From: Novosphingobium sp. PhB165
GTDB lineage: Bacteria > Pseudomonadota > Alphaproteobacteria > Sphingomonadales > Sphingomonadaceae
DNA length: 64,000 nucleotides
Direction: 5' to 3'
Assembly (NCBI RefSeq): GCF_004341845.1
Contig: NZ_SLVB01000002.1
Location: 1 to 64,000, forward strand
This document shows positions 57,437-64,000 of this stretch, in pieces (position 1 is the stretch's first letter; every line of letters begins with the position of its first letter). Made by a program: the position numbers and the translations under genes. Under the pieces are notes generated by a model. The model was not told the origin of the DNA and searched no databases. It was given only the letters and a program-made list of their open reading frames with translations.

Positions 57437-59776
57437 ATGAAGCTATCATTTGCGGTCGCCGCGTTAACTTGTGTCCTTGCCGTTCAACCGCTCGCGGCCG
57501 CGCCAGAAGACGATCCGTTGCACTGGGTGGACCCGATGATCGGCACCGGCCCGGAAGGCCACACGTTCCCCGGTGCCAGCGCGCCCTTCGGCATGGTGCA
57601 GCTGTCGCCCGATACGGACACGACCTGTCAGATCCGCGATTGCTATGCCCATGCGGCGGGATACAGCTATCACGACAGCACCATTCAGGGGTTCAGTCAC
57701 ACGCACTTTTCAGGCGCGGGACATTCGGACCTGGGCGACATTCTGGTCATGCCTGCGATAGGCAAGGCCGGCGATGTGCAGTTGGATCCCGGCAGCGCCG
57801 GTCAGCCCGGTTCCGGCTATCGCCAGCGTTTCTCCCATGACAGCGAAGTCGCCAGCGCGGGTTATTACGCGGTGACGCTGGCCGATAGCGGCGTGCGCGC
57901 CGAGCTGACCGCCGGCACCCGCGTCGGCATCCACCGCTATACGTTCCCCAAGGGTGCCGAGGCCCATCTGGTGCTGGACCTGCGCAGCAGCCTTTACGAC
58001 TATCCGGGCAAGATCCTGTGGTCCGGCCTGCATCTGCACGCAGACGGCACGGTCACCGGCTTTCGCGAGACGCGGGGCTGGGCACCGGGCCGCAAGCTGT
58101 TCTTCGCCATGCGCTTTTCCGCGCCGCTGAAGGACCATGCTTTCGTGGATCGCGACGAGCATGTGGCCTACAAGGGGTTCCGCGCCCCTCAGGCGTTGCC
58201 GGGGCAGGGCGGCGATGCGCTGGCCGAAAAGCTGGGCAAGGCGCTGGAGGCGCGGCTGGACTTCGGCGCGCTGGACCGGCCTCTGGAAGTGCGCGTGGCG
58301 ATTTCCGGCGTGGACGAGCAGGGCGCCATGGCCAATCTGGATGCCGAAGGTGCCGACTTCGACACCGTGCGCCACCGCACCGAGGGGCAATGGCGGCAGG
58401 CGCTCGACCGCCTGACGATCGATGCCGCGCCGCAGATGCGGACCAACCTCTACACGGCGCTCTATCACAGCCTGCTGGCGCCCAGCGTCTGGAGCGATGC
58501 GGACGGTCGCTATCGCGGCCCTGACGATCAGGTTCACAAGGCCGAGGGCTTCACGTTCCGCTCCACGTTTTCGCTCTGGGATACGTTCCGCGCGGAGCAT
58601 CCCTTGCTCACGCTGGTCCAGCCCGAAGCGACCACCTCCGACATCGTCAATTCGCTGGTCGCCAGCCGCGAGCACAGCCCCTGGGGTATCCTGCCGGTGT
58701 GGCAGTTCGCCGGGCGTGAGACCTGGACCATGATCGGCTATCACGCGGCGCCGGTGATCGCCGATGCTTACCTCAAGGGTTTCGGCGGGTTCGACGCGGC
58801 CAGGGCGCTCGACGCGATGGTGGCCAGCGCGGACTATGCGCCCTACGGCGGGTTGGGTGAGTACATGACGCGCGGGTATGTGCCGATCGACAAGGAGCCG
58901 GAGGCGGCCTCCAAGACGGTCGAATACGCCTACGACGACTGGACCATCGCCCGCATGGCGCAGGCGATGGGCCGCAACGATCTTGCCGCCCGTTTTGACA
59001 AACGGGCCGGGTACTGGCGCAATTCGTTCGATTCCAAGAGCGGCTGGCTGCGCGCGCGCAAGAGCGACGGATCGTTCCGCACGCCGTTCGATCCGACGGC
59101 GATCAACTACGGCTCCGATTATACCGAAGGCAATGCCTGGCAATACAGCTGGTTCGTGCCGCAGGATCAGGCGGGCCTGTTCCGGATGCTGGGCGGGGAC
59201 GGCAAGGTCGTTGCCCGGCTGGACGCGATGTTCGACTTCGACAATTCGAAGCTGGACTACAGCCATGCCGAAGACATTTCAGGGCTGATCGGCCAGTATA
59301 TCCACGGCAACGAGCCCAGCCACCACGTCGCCTATCTCTATGTCCATGCCGGGGCGCCCTGGCGCGCGCAGGAACGTTTGAAGCAGATTGTCGAAAGCCA
59401 GTACAAGCCGACGCCGGACGGGCTTTCGGGCAATGACGACCTTGGCCAGATGTCGGCGTGGCTGGTCTTCACGGGGCTCGGTTTCTACCCGGTAACGCCG
59501 GGTTCGAACCAGTATGTGATCGGCCGCCCGTTCGTGCGCCACGCCGCGATCACGCTGCCGAACGGGAAGACCTTCACGGTCGATGCGGACAACCTGACCG
59601 ACGCGAACGCCTATGTCGGGAAGGTGGAACTGAACGGACGCCCGCTTGAACACGCGTGGATATCCGATGCCGACGTGCGCAGCGGCGGCACGCTTCGTTT
59701 CACGATGCAGGCGACGCCGAACAAGGCATGGGGTTCGGGCTCTGCAAAAAGGCCCTATTCGATGTCCATGCGGTGA
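57437..59776 (+). CDS. GH92 alpha-mannosidase-like glycosidase
   Basis: A 779-residue exported glycosidase. MKLSFAVAALTCVLAVQPLA is a signal peptide. WVDPMIGTGPEGHTFPGASAP and GFSHTHFSGAGHSD are the GH92 N-terminal signatures. The catalytic region has HGNEPSHHVAYLY (acid Glu at about residue 624) and LSGNDDLGQMSAW (base Asp pair near 665), and binds calcium. Family members are exo-alpha-mannosidases acting on N-glycans or mannans. ATG 57437 is chosen for the signal peptide; an upstream in-frame start gives none. It converges with the GntR gene 20 bp on. Confidence 0.93.
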   Translation: MKLSFAVAALTCVLAVQPLAAAPEDDPLHWVDPMIGTGPEGHTFPGASAPFGMVQLSPDTDTTCQIRDCYAHAAGYSYHDSTIQGFSHTHFSGAGHSDLGDILVMPAIGKAGDVQLDPGSAGQPGSGYRQRFSHDSEVASAGYYAVTLADSGVRAELTAGTRVGIHRYTFPKGAEAHLVLDLRSSLYDYPGKILWSGLHLHADGTVTGFRETRGWAPGRKLFFAMRFSAPLKDHAFVDRDEHVAYKGFRAPQALPGQGGDALAEKLGKALEARLDFGALDRPLEVRVAISGVDEQGAMANLDAEGADFDTVRHRTEGQWRQALDRLTIDAAPQMRTNLYTALYHSLLAPSVWSDADGRYRGPDDQVHKAEGFTFRSTFSLWDTFRAEHPLLTLVQPEATTSDIVNSLVASREHSPWGILPVWQFAGRETWTMIGYHAAPVIADAYLKGFGGFDAARALDAMVASADYAPYGGLGEYMTRGYVPIDKEPEAASKTVEYAYDDWTIARMAQAMGRNDLAARFDKRAGYWRNSFDSKSGWLRARKSDGSFRTPFDPTAINYGSDYTEGNAWQYSWFVPQDQAGLFRMLGGDGKVVARLDAMFDFDNSKLDYSHAEDISGLIGQYIHGNEPSHHVAYLYVHAGAPWRAQERLKQIVESQYKPTPDGLSGNDDLGQMSAWLVFTGLGFYPVTPGSNQYVIGRPFVRHAAITLPNGKTFTVDADNLTDANAYVGKVELNGRPLEHAWISDADVRSGGTLRFTMQATPNKAWGSGSAKRPYSMSMR

Positions 59777-59796
59777 GAGAGCAGGCCTGACCCTTG

Positions 59797-60504
59797 CTAC
59801 TGCCCGCCAGCCATTGACTGGGCTTTTGCCAGACGTTCCAGAATGTCCTCGCGCCGGCGCTGCGCCTCGAAACGGGCGAGCCCCGGATCGCCTCTCAGAA
59901 TGGCGTAGATGATGTTGTGGCGCTCCTGCTTCCAGCGCTCCGCGCCGTCCGTTCCCGGATAGATCGGCAGGTGGGCGTGCGAGGAATAGTGCTCCATGGT
60001 CACCCGCGCGAGCATCTCCATCAACGGCCGATCGACCATGGCATAGATGATGTCCTGCATCTCCTGCTCGAAGGCGCCTCGCTGCTCCGCCGTGTCGCAG
60101 GCATCGATGCGCTTGCCGAGATCGCGCAGCCGCGCGCGAAGCGTCTCGTCGGTCGCAAGCGCCGCAGCGGAAATCAGGTCGCAGTCGAGCAGCGTCATGA
60201 TCTCAATGGCTTCGTGTTCGCGCGTCTGGTTGACCTGAAGGAAGCCCGCGATGGCACGGCCCAGCGACGCGGCGTTCGGGCGGGCGCCGTAATAGCCGCC
60301 GCCGTTGCCGCGCCTGACCTTCAGAAACCCCTCATGCTCCAGCACGCGCGCGGCTTGCTGCACTGTGACCACGCCGACGCCCAGCGCCTTGGCGACATCC
60401 GGAAGTGAACCGATCTGCGCGTCGGGTTCCCGCGCCAGGATCATCTCCTTCATGCGCCCGGCCGCTGCCGAAACCAGGCCTTCCTTCGATGGCTTGCCAG
60501 CCAT
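59797..60504 (-). CDS. GntR/FadR-family repressor
   Basis: A 235-residue regulator. The winged helix has GSLPDVAKALGVGVVTVQQA and AARVLEHEGFLKVRRGNGGG; the C-terminal FCD-type helical domain follows (IEIMTLLDCDLISAAALA, then EQRGAFEQEMQDIIYAM). ATG 60504 (MAGKPSKEG) is preferred over a longer frame. It is divergent from the serine-hydrolase/GMC operon (60739 on). A 22-bp palindrome with one mismatch at 60653-60674 is its likely operator, so it probably represses both directions. Confidence 0.88.
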   Translation of the reverse strand: MAGKPSKEGLVSAAAGRMKEMILAREPDAQIGSLPDVAKALGVGVVTVQQAARVLEHEGFLKVRRGNGGGYYGARPNAASLGRAIAGFLQVNQTREHEAIEIMTLLDCDLISAAALATDETLRARLRDLGKRIDACDTAEQRGAFEQEMQDIIYAMVDRPLMEMLARVTMEHYSSHAHLPIYPGTDGAERWKQERHNIIYAILRGDPGLARFEAQRRREDILERLAKAQSMAGGQ

Positions 60505-60591
60505 TTGCGCATTGCTCCCGTCATTCAACTCGCATCGGCGAGGCCGTGCGCATTCCATTCCACGCCCGGCGGCGGGACTTCAAGGGATTTT

Positions 60592-60674
60592 TAATATAGC
60601 GTATTATGGATGGATATCGCCGCAGGAATGCCGATTATCGGGAATTGACCTGCTCATAAAATGCATATTATGAG
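60592..60674. promoter_or_regulatory. palindromes between GntR and serine-hydrolase genes
   Basis: TAATA-tagcg-TATTA at 60592-60606 and CTCATAA-N8-TTATGAG at 60653-60674. The second is a 22-bp palindrome centred on ATGCAT with a single mismatched pair. FadR-type GntR repressors bind AT-rich dyads; this one lies between the divergent promoters. Confidence 0.55.
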
Positions 60675-60738
60675 TCCTGCAGAGTTGGCGGGGGCTGTCT
60701 GAGCCGGCCTTACGCCGCTCCGGTGGAGAGGCGTAGAC

Positions 60739-61875
60739 ATGACCAAGCATCAGGCAGTGAATGCAGCTGTCCAGAAAGTTCTCGACACTCTGGTCGCAGA
60801 TGGAACCGAAGTCGGCGTGCAGGTCGCCGCCTATCTGAACGGCGAGCTTGTGGCGGATGCCTGGGCAGGTGTCGCGGATCCCGCCAGCGACCGCGAGGTG
60901 GACGGCGATACGCTGTTCAACGTCTTCTCGGTGACCAAGGCTGTTGCCGCGACCGCACTGCACGTTCAGGCCGAACGCGGCCTTGTCGATTACGACCGTC
61001 CGGTGGCCCAATACTGGCCCGAGTACGGCGCCAACGGCAAGGAGGCCGTCACCGTTCGCGATGCGCTTTCGCACCGGACCGGCACGCCGCAGATGCCGCC
61101 GGCCGTCACGCCCGAGATGATGTGCGACTGGAATGCGATGACCACCGGCATCGCCGCGCTCGAACCGATCTTCCCGGTGGGGCAACCGGCATATCAGGCG
61201 GTGTCTTTCGGCTGGGTGATCGGCGAGATTGTCCGGCGGACCGACCCCGAACACCGCAGCTTTCAGGAATTCGTGGCGCAGGAAATCGCCGCGCCCTTCG
61301 GCATCGAGGACTTGTGGATCGGGGTTCCGGAGGAGGTCGAGCCCCGCATCGCCAAGCTTGTCGACGCGCTTAACATGCAGCCGCCACCGCCGGGGACGGT
61401 GCTTGAAAAGGCAATGCCTTTCGATGTTCGCCTCGCTCCCGACATTTTCGAGCGGGAGGACGTGCGGCGGGCGACGATTGCCGGTGTCGGCGGTATTTTC
61501 ACCGCGCGCAGCCTCGCGCGGTTCTGGGCAATCCTTGCCAATGGCGGCGAACTTGATGGCAAGCGCCTGCTCTCGCCCGAACGCGTGGCGATGAGCTGTC
61601 AGATGCGGCCCGGCGGCACGCTTCCCGATCCGGTGTTCTTCGGCATGCCGATGCCGCTCAGTCAGGGCGGCTACTGGATGTACGATGGCCAGTCGCCGCT
61701 CACCATGGCGCTGGCATCGACCACCGCAATCGCGTGCCCGGGGGCAGGCGGCTCGCTGGGATGGGCCGATCCCGCCACGGGCCTTGCCGTTGCCTATTGC
61801 CACAACCGCATGAGCGGGGCCGACGGGGCAAGCGCGGTGGGCAACGCGATCCGCGCGGCGCTGGGCATCGCTTGA
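60739..61875 (+). CDS. serine hydrolase of the beta-lactamase/EstB family
   Basis: A 378-residue class C beta-lactamase-like esterase. The nucleophile motif is SxxK in FSVTKAVAATAL, at about residue 64, and the second motif (Y-A-N type) is in the region after LSHRTG; the third motif near the C-terminus has PGAGGSLGWADP. There is no signal peptide, so it is cytoplasmic, favouring an esterase or lactonase over antibiotic resistance. GGAGAGG precedes the ATG. Its TGA shares its A with the ATG of the GMC gene (TGATG), so the pair is coupled. Confidence 0.89.
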   Translation: MTKHQAVNAAVQKVLDTLVADGTEVGVQVAAYLNGELVADAWAGVADPASDREVDGDTLFNVFSVTKAVAATALHVQAERGLVDYDRPVAQYWPEYGANGKEAVTVRDALSHRTGTPQMPPAVTPEMMCDWNAMTTGIAALEPIFPVGQPAYQAVSFGWVIGEIVRRTDPEHRSFQEFVAQEIAAPFGIEDLWIGVPEEVEPRIAKLVDALNMQPPPPGTVLEKAMPFDVRLAPDIFEREDVRRATIAGVGGIFTARSLARFWAILANGGELDGKRLLSPERVAMSCQMRPGGTLPDPVFFGMPMPLSQGGYWMYDGQSPLTMALASTTAIACPGAGGSLGWADPATGLAVAYCHNRMSGADGASAVGNAIRAALGIA

Positions 61876-63479
61876 TGCGCCCCCATTACGACTATGTGAT
61901 TGTCGGCGCGGGGTCCGCCGGCTGCGTGCTGGCCAATCGCCTCTCGGCCGACGCGCGCAATTCGGTGCTGCTCCTCGAATGCGGCCCATCGGATCGCAAC
62001 ATGCTCATCACGGTTCCAATGGGCCTCGCCAAGCTCATGGGGCCGAAAAGCCCCTATATCTGGCGCTACATGGCCTCGCCCGGCGGCAACCGTCCGGCGG
62101 AGTTCTGGATGCGCGGGCGCACGCTGGGCGGATCCAGTTCGATCAACGGCATGGTCTACACGCGCGGCGCGCCGGACGACTACGATGACTGGGAGGCCAA
62201 GGCCGGCTCCGGCAGGGGCTGGGGCTGGCAGGACATCAGCCGCTGCTACGAGGAAATGGAGCGGCACGAACTGGGCCCCGCACAGGCACGCGGCGGGGCG
62301 GGGCCCCTTCAGGTCAACCTCTCGCCCAGCGACGATCCGCTGTTCCGCGCGACCATCTCAGCAGCGGCAGCGCTTGGCGTTCCGGTCGTGGACGACATCA
62401 ACAGCGTAAAGGCGAGCGTGGAGGGCGGTTTCGGTCGCCAGCCTCGGACGATCTGCAAGAACGGCAAGCGCTTCAGCGCCGCGCGCGCATTCCTGAAGCC
62501 GGCGATGCGCCGCAAGAACCTCGATGTGGTGACGGACGCCGAGGTCCTTGCGGTGGAATTCGACGGACGGCGGGCGACCGGCGTGCGCGTTCGCCATCGG
62601 GGCGGCGAGTTCAGCGTTGCCGCCGGACGGGAGACAATCCTCAGTGCCGGCGGGCTCAATTCTCCGGCGATCCTCCAGCGCTCGGGTATCGGTCCGGCAG
62701 GACTGCTGCAAAGCCTCGGCATCGAGACGGTGGTCGATCGCCCTGAGGTCGGGCGCAATATGAGCGATCACCGCACCCTGCCCGTCCAGTACCGGGTGAA
62801 GCGCGGCGGCAGCAACGCAGGTCTTCAGGGCCTCGGACTGGTTCGCTCGGCGTTGGCCTGGGGCCTCCTGGGGCGAGGGCCGCTTGCGCGCTCGACGTTC
62901 GTTGCCGGTGGTTTCATCAAGACCGATCCGAGCCTGAAGTTACCGGATGCGCAGATCGGACTGGGGCCGTTCACGTCCGGGCGGGAGGGCGTCAGTCCTT
63001 ATCCGGCGGTGACGATCTATGGCTACACGCTGCGGCCCGAAAGCCGGGGCACGCTGGAAATCACCGCAAGCGATCCCTCGGCCCCGCTCAAGATCGATGC
63101 CAACTACATGGCGACCCAGTACGACCGCGACAATGCGGTTGCGATCCTGCGCTACATCCGCAAGCTGGCCGCGCAGCCGGTCCTAGCCGAGCACATCGTC
63201 GAGGAACTGATCCCCGGCCCGGGCACGGTCAGCGACGAGGACCTGCTGGAGGCGACCTTCAAGTATGGCTCCACCGGTTTTCATGCCGTCGGAACCTGCC
63301 GGATGGGATCGGACGAGAACGCCGTGGTCGGCGCCGATCTCAAGGTGCAAGGTGTGGAAGGACTCCGCGTGGTCGATGCCTCGATCATGCCCTCGATCAC
63401 CGGCAGCAACACCAATGCGCCGACGATGGCAATCGGCTGGCGCGCGGCGGAAATCATCCTTGCGGAGCACACTTTCTAG
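61875..63479 (+). CDS. GMC-family FAD oxidoreductase
   Basis: A 534-residue GMC oxidoreductase (choline/alcohol dehydrogenase type). YVIVGAGSAGCVLANRLS is the FAD motif at the N-terminus, RTLGGSSSINGMVYTRG the first PROSITE region, and GSTGFHAVGTCRMG with the catalytic His and the end SNTNAPTMAIGWRAAE the active site and FAD closure. It oxidises a primary or secondary alcohol. It is coupled to the serine hydrolase, so ester hydrolysis followed by oxidation of the released alcohol is a natural pathway. Confidence 0.92.
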   Translation: MRPHYDYVIVGAGSAGCVLANRLSADARNSVLLLECGPSDRNMLITVPMGLAKLMGPKSPYIWRYMASPGGNRPAEFWMRGRTLGGSSSINGMVYTRGAPDDYDDWEAKAGSGRGWGWQDISRCYEEMERHELGPAQARGGAGPLQVNLSPSDDPLFRATISAAAALGVPVVDDINSVKASVEGGFGRQPRTICKNGKRFSAARAFLKPAMRRKNLDVVTDAEVLAVEFDGRRATGVRVRHRGGEFSVAAGRETILSAGGLNSPAILQRSGIGPAGLLQSLGIETVVDRPEVGRNMSDHRTLPVQYRVKRGGSNAGLQGLGLVRSALAWGLLGRGPLARSTFVAGGFIKTDPSLKLPDAQIGLGPFTSGREGVSPYPAVTIYGYTLRPESRGTLEITASDPSAPLKIDANYMATQYDRDNAVAILRYIRKLAAQPVLAEHIVEELIPGPGTVSDEDLLEATFKYGSTGFHAVGTCRMGSDENAVVGADLKVQGVEGLRVVDASIMPSITGSNTNAPTMAIGWRAAEIILAEHTF

Positions 63480-63502
63480 CAGAGCCCGGCAATCGCCAAG
63501 GT

Positions 63503-63934
63503 TCATCGCTGAACCTGCACCAGCATCAATTCGACCGGCTGCCCGACAGCGGGCAAGGCCGTGTGAGTGTCGGTTATCCAGATGAGTTGCCCGCCGCCAT
63601 CGGTAATGCGCGCCGATACCGCATAGCGACCGTGCGGGTCGATTTTCGTCGCATCGTAATCGAGAGTGAAGGCCAGCGGCACCTGCCGTCCCTCGGTGGC
63701 GAACTCGGTAGAGGCGATCACGGGCGCGGCGGTATCCATCCGGCTTACGTCGCTGATCGCGACCGAAAGGTGCGCGGCGGGCGGCAGGGCGATCCGCTCG
63801 CGATAAGTGGCGTGGCCCGAGAGCGTGATCATCGCCTTCGTGGACCCCGTTTCTTGAGGCCCCGTTGCGTGCGGTGTGGTTTCGCAAGCCGCCAGCGAGG
63901 CGATCAGCGGAAGAAGAAAATGGAGTCTCTTCAT
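63503..63934 (-). CDS. YbaY/YscW-like lipoprotein
   Basis: A 143-residue lipoprotein. MKRLHFLLPLIASLAAC carries a lipobox with Cys17. The mature part is a beta-sandwich of the YscW/YbaY type: SGHATYRERIALPPAAHLSVAI as the first strands, then RQVPLAFTLDYDATKI and ISARITDGGGQLIWITDT-like strands. Such proteins are pilotin-like or act in envelope stability. ATG 63934 gives the complete lipobox signal. It is convergent with the GMC gene, 23 bp away; its promoter lies at the window edge. Confidence 0.85.
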   Translation of the reverse strand: MKRLHFLLPLIASLAACETTPHATGPQETGSTKAMITLSGHATYRERIALPPAAHLSVAISDVSRMDTAAPVIASTEFATEGRQVPLAFTLDYDATKIDPHGRYAVSARITDGGGQLIWITDTHTALPAVGQPVELMLVQVQR

Positions 63935-64000
63935 GATGCTCCCTTCTTGTCGGGTTTGGAAACGTATGGCGGCAGCGGCGATCGCTGGCAATCGGTGGTG

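Overview
The window is GC-rich, densely coded bacterial chromosome. It most resembles an alphaproteobacterium of the Sphingomonadales (Novosphingobium/Sphingobium type). The basis is the gene set: a large TonB-dependent receptor, HpnJ, several short-chain dehydrogenases (SDRs), type I sulfatases, a GH92 glycosidase, a groESL operon with a CIRCE operator, and small proteins I associate with sphingomonads. No rRNA, tRNA or CRISPR was seen. The taxonomic call is an inference from gene content.

Layout. 1-96: 3' end of an IS5-type transposase. 93-9275: redox genes built around SDRs and aldo/keto reductases, with AraC and LysR regulators and a decayed tag glycosylase. 9369-10542: small unknown protein and a histone-deacetylase-like amidohydrolase. 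10872-13108: arsenic operon arsR-arsC-arsN-(acr3 remnant)-arsH. 13234-17803: stress block (PepSY-like secreted protein, YflT-like protein, large catalase KatE, FAD oxidoreductase). 17818-19647: AraC/SDR divergent pair. 19713-22268: HpnJ and a second radical SAM enzyme. 22768-23507: three small proteins. 23701-25651: groESL with RpoH-like promoter, CIRCE operator and terminator. 25853-29293: LysR and arylsulfatase. 29425-36942: coupled beta-oxidation operon (acyl-CoA dehydrogenase, thiolase, FadJ-type fusion, acetyl-CoA hydrolase). 37148-40994: orphan MreB-like ATPase, Rnk/GreA-type factor, DsbA-like protein, MetY. 41175-47161: second arylsulfatase, alpha/beta hydrolase, small protein, AsmA protein. 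47298-48998: PoxB-like enzyme. 49436-54880: SDR, DapB-like dehydrogenase, TetR, TonB-dependent receptor. 55344-59776: aldo/keto reductase, LysR, GH92 alpha-mannosidase. 59797-63934: GntR repressor, serine hydrolase, GMC oxidoreductase, YbaY-like lipoprotein.

How it works together. Most of the window looks accessory and catabolic: uptake, de-esterification or desulfation, then oxidation by SDR, GMC and FAD enzymes and beta-oxidation, under local one-component regulators. Three AraC regulators of similar length each stand divergent from an SDR, and two of the three promoters share a nearly identical 16-bp motif. Several regulators have clear palindromes in front of them or their targets. Gene decay is visible in tag and acr3. 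The points most worth following are the HpnJ/radical-SAM pair, the arsenic operon without its pump, the TetR/TonB/SDR unit with an orphan forward terminator beside it, and the unusual MreB paralogue.
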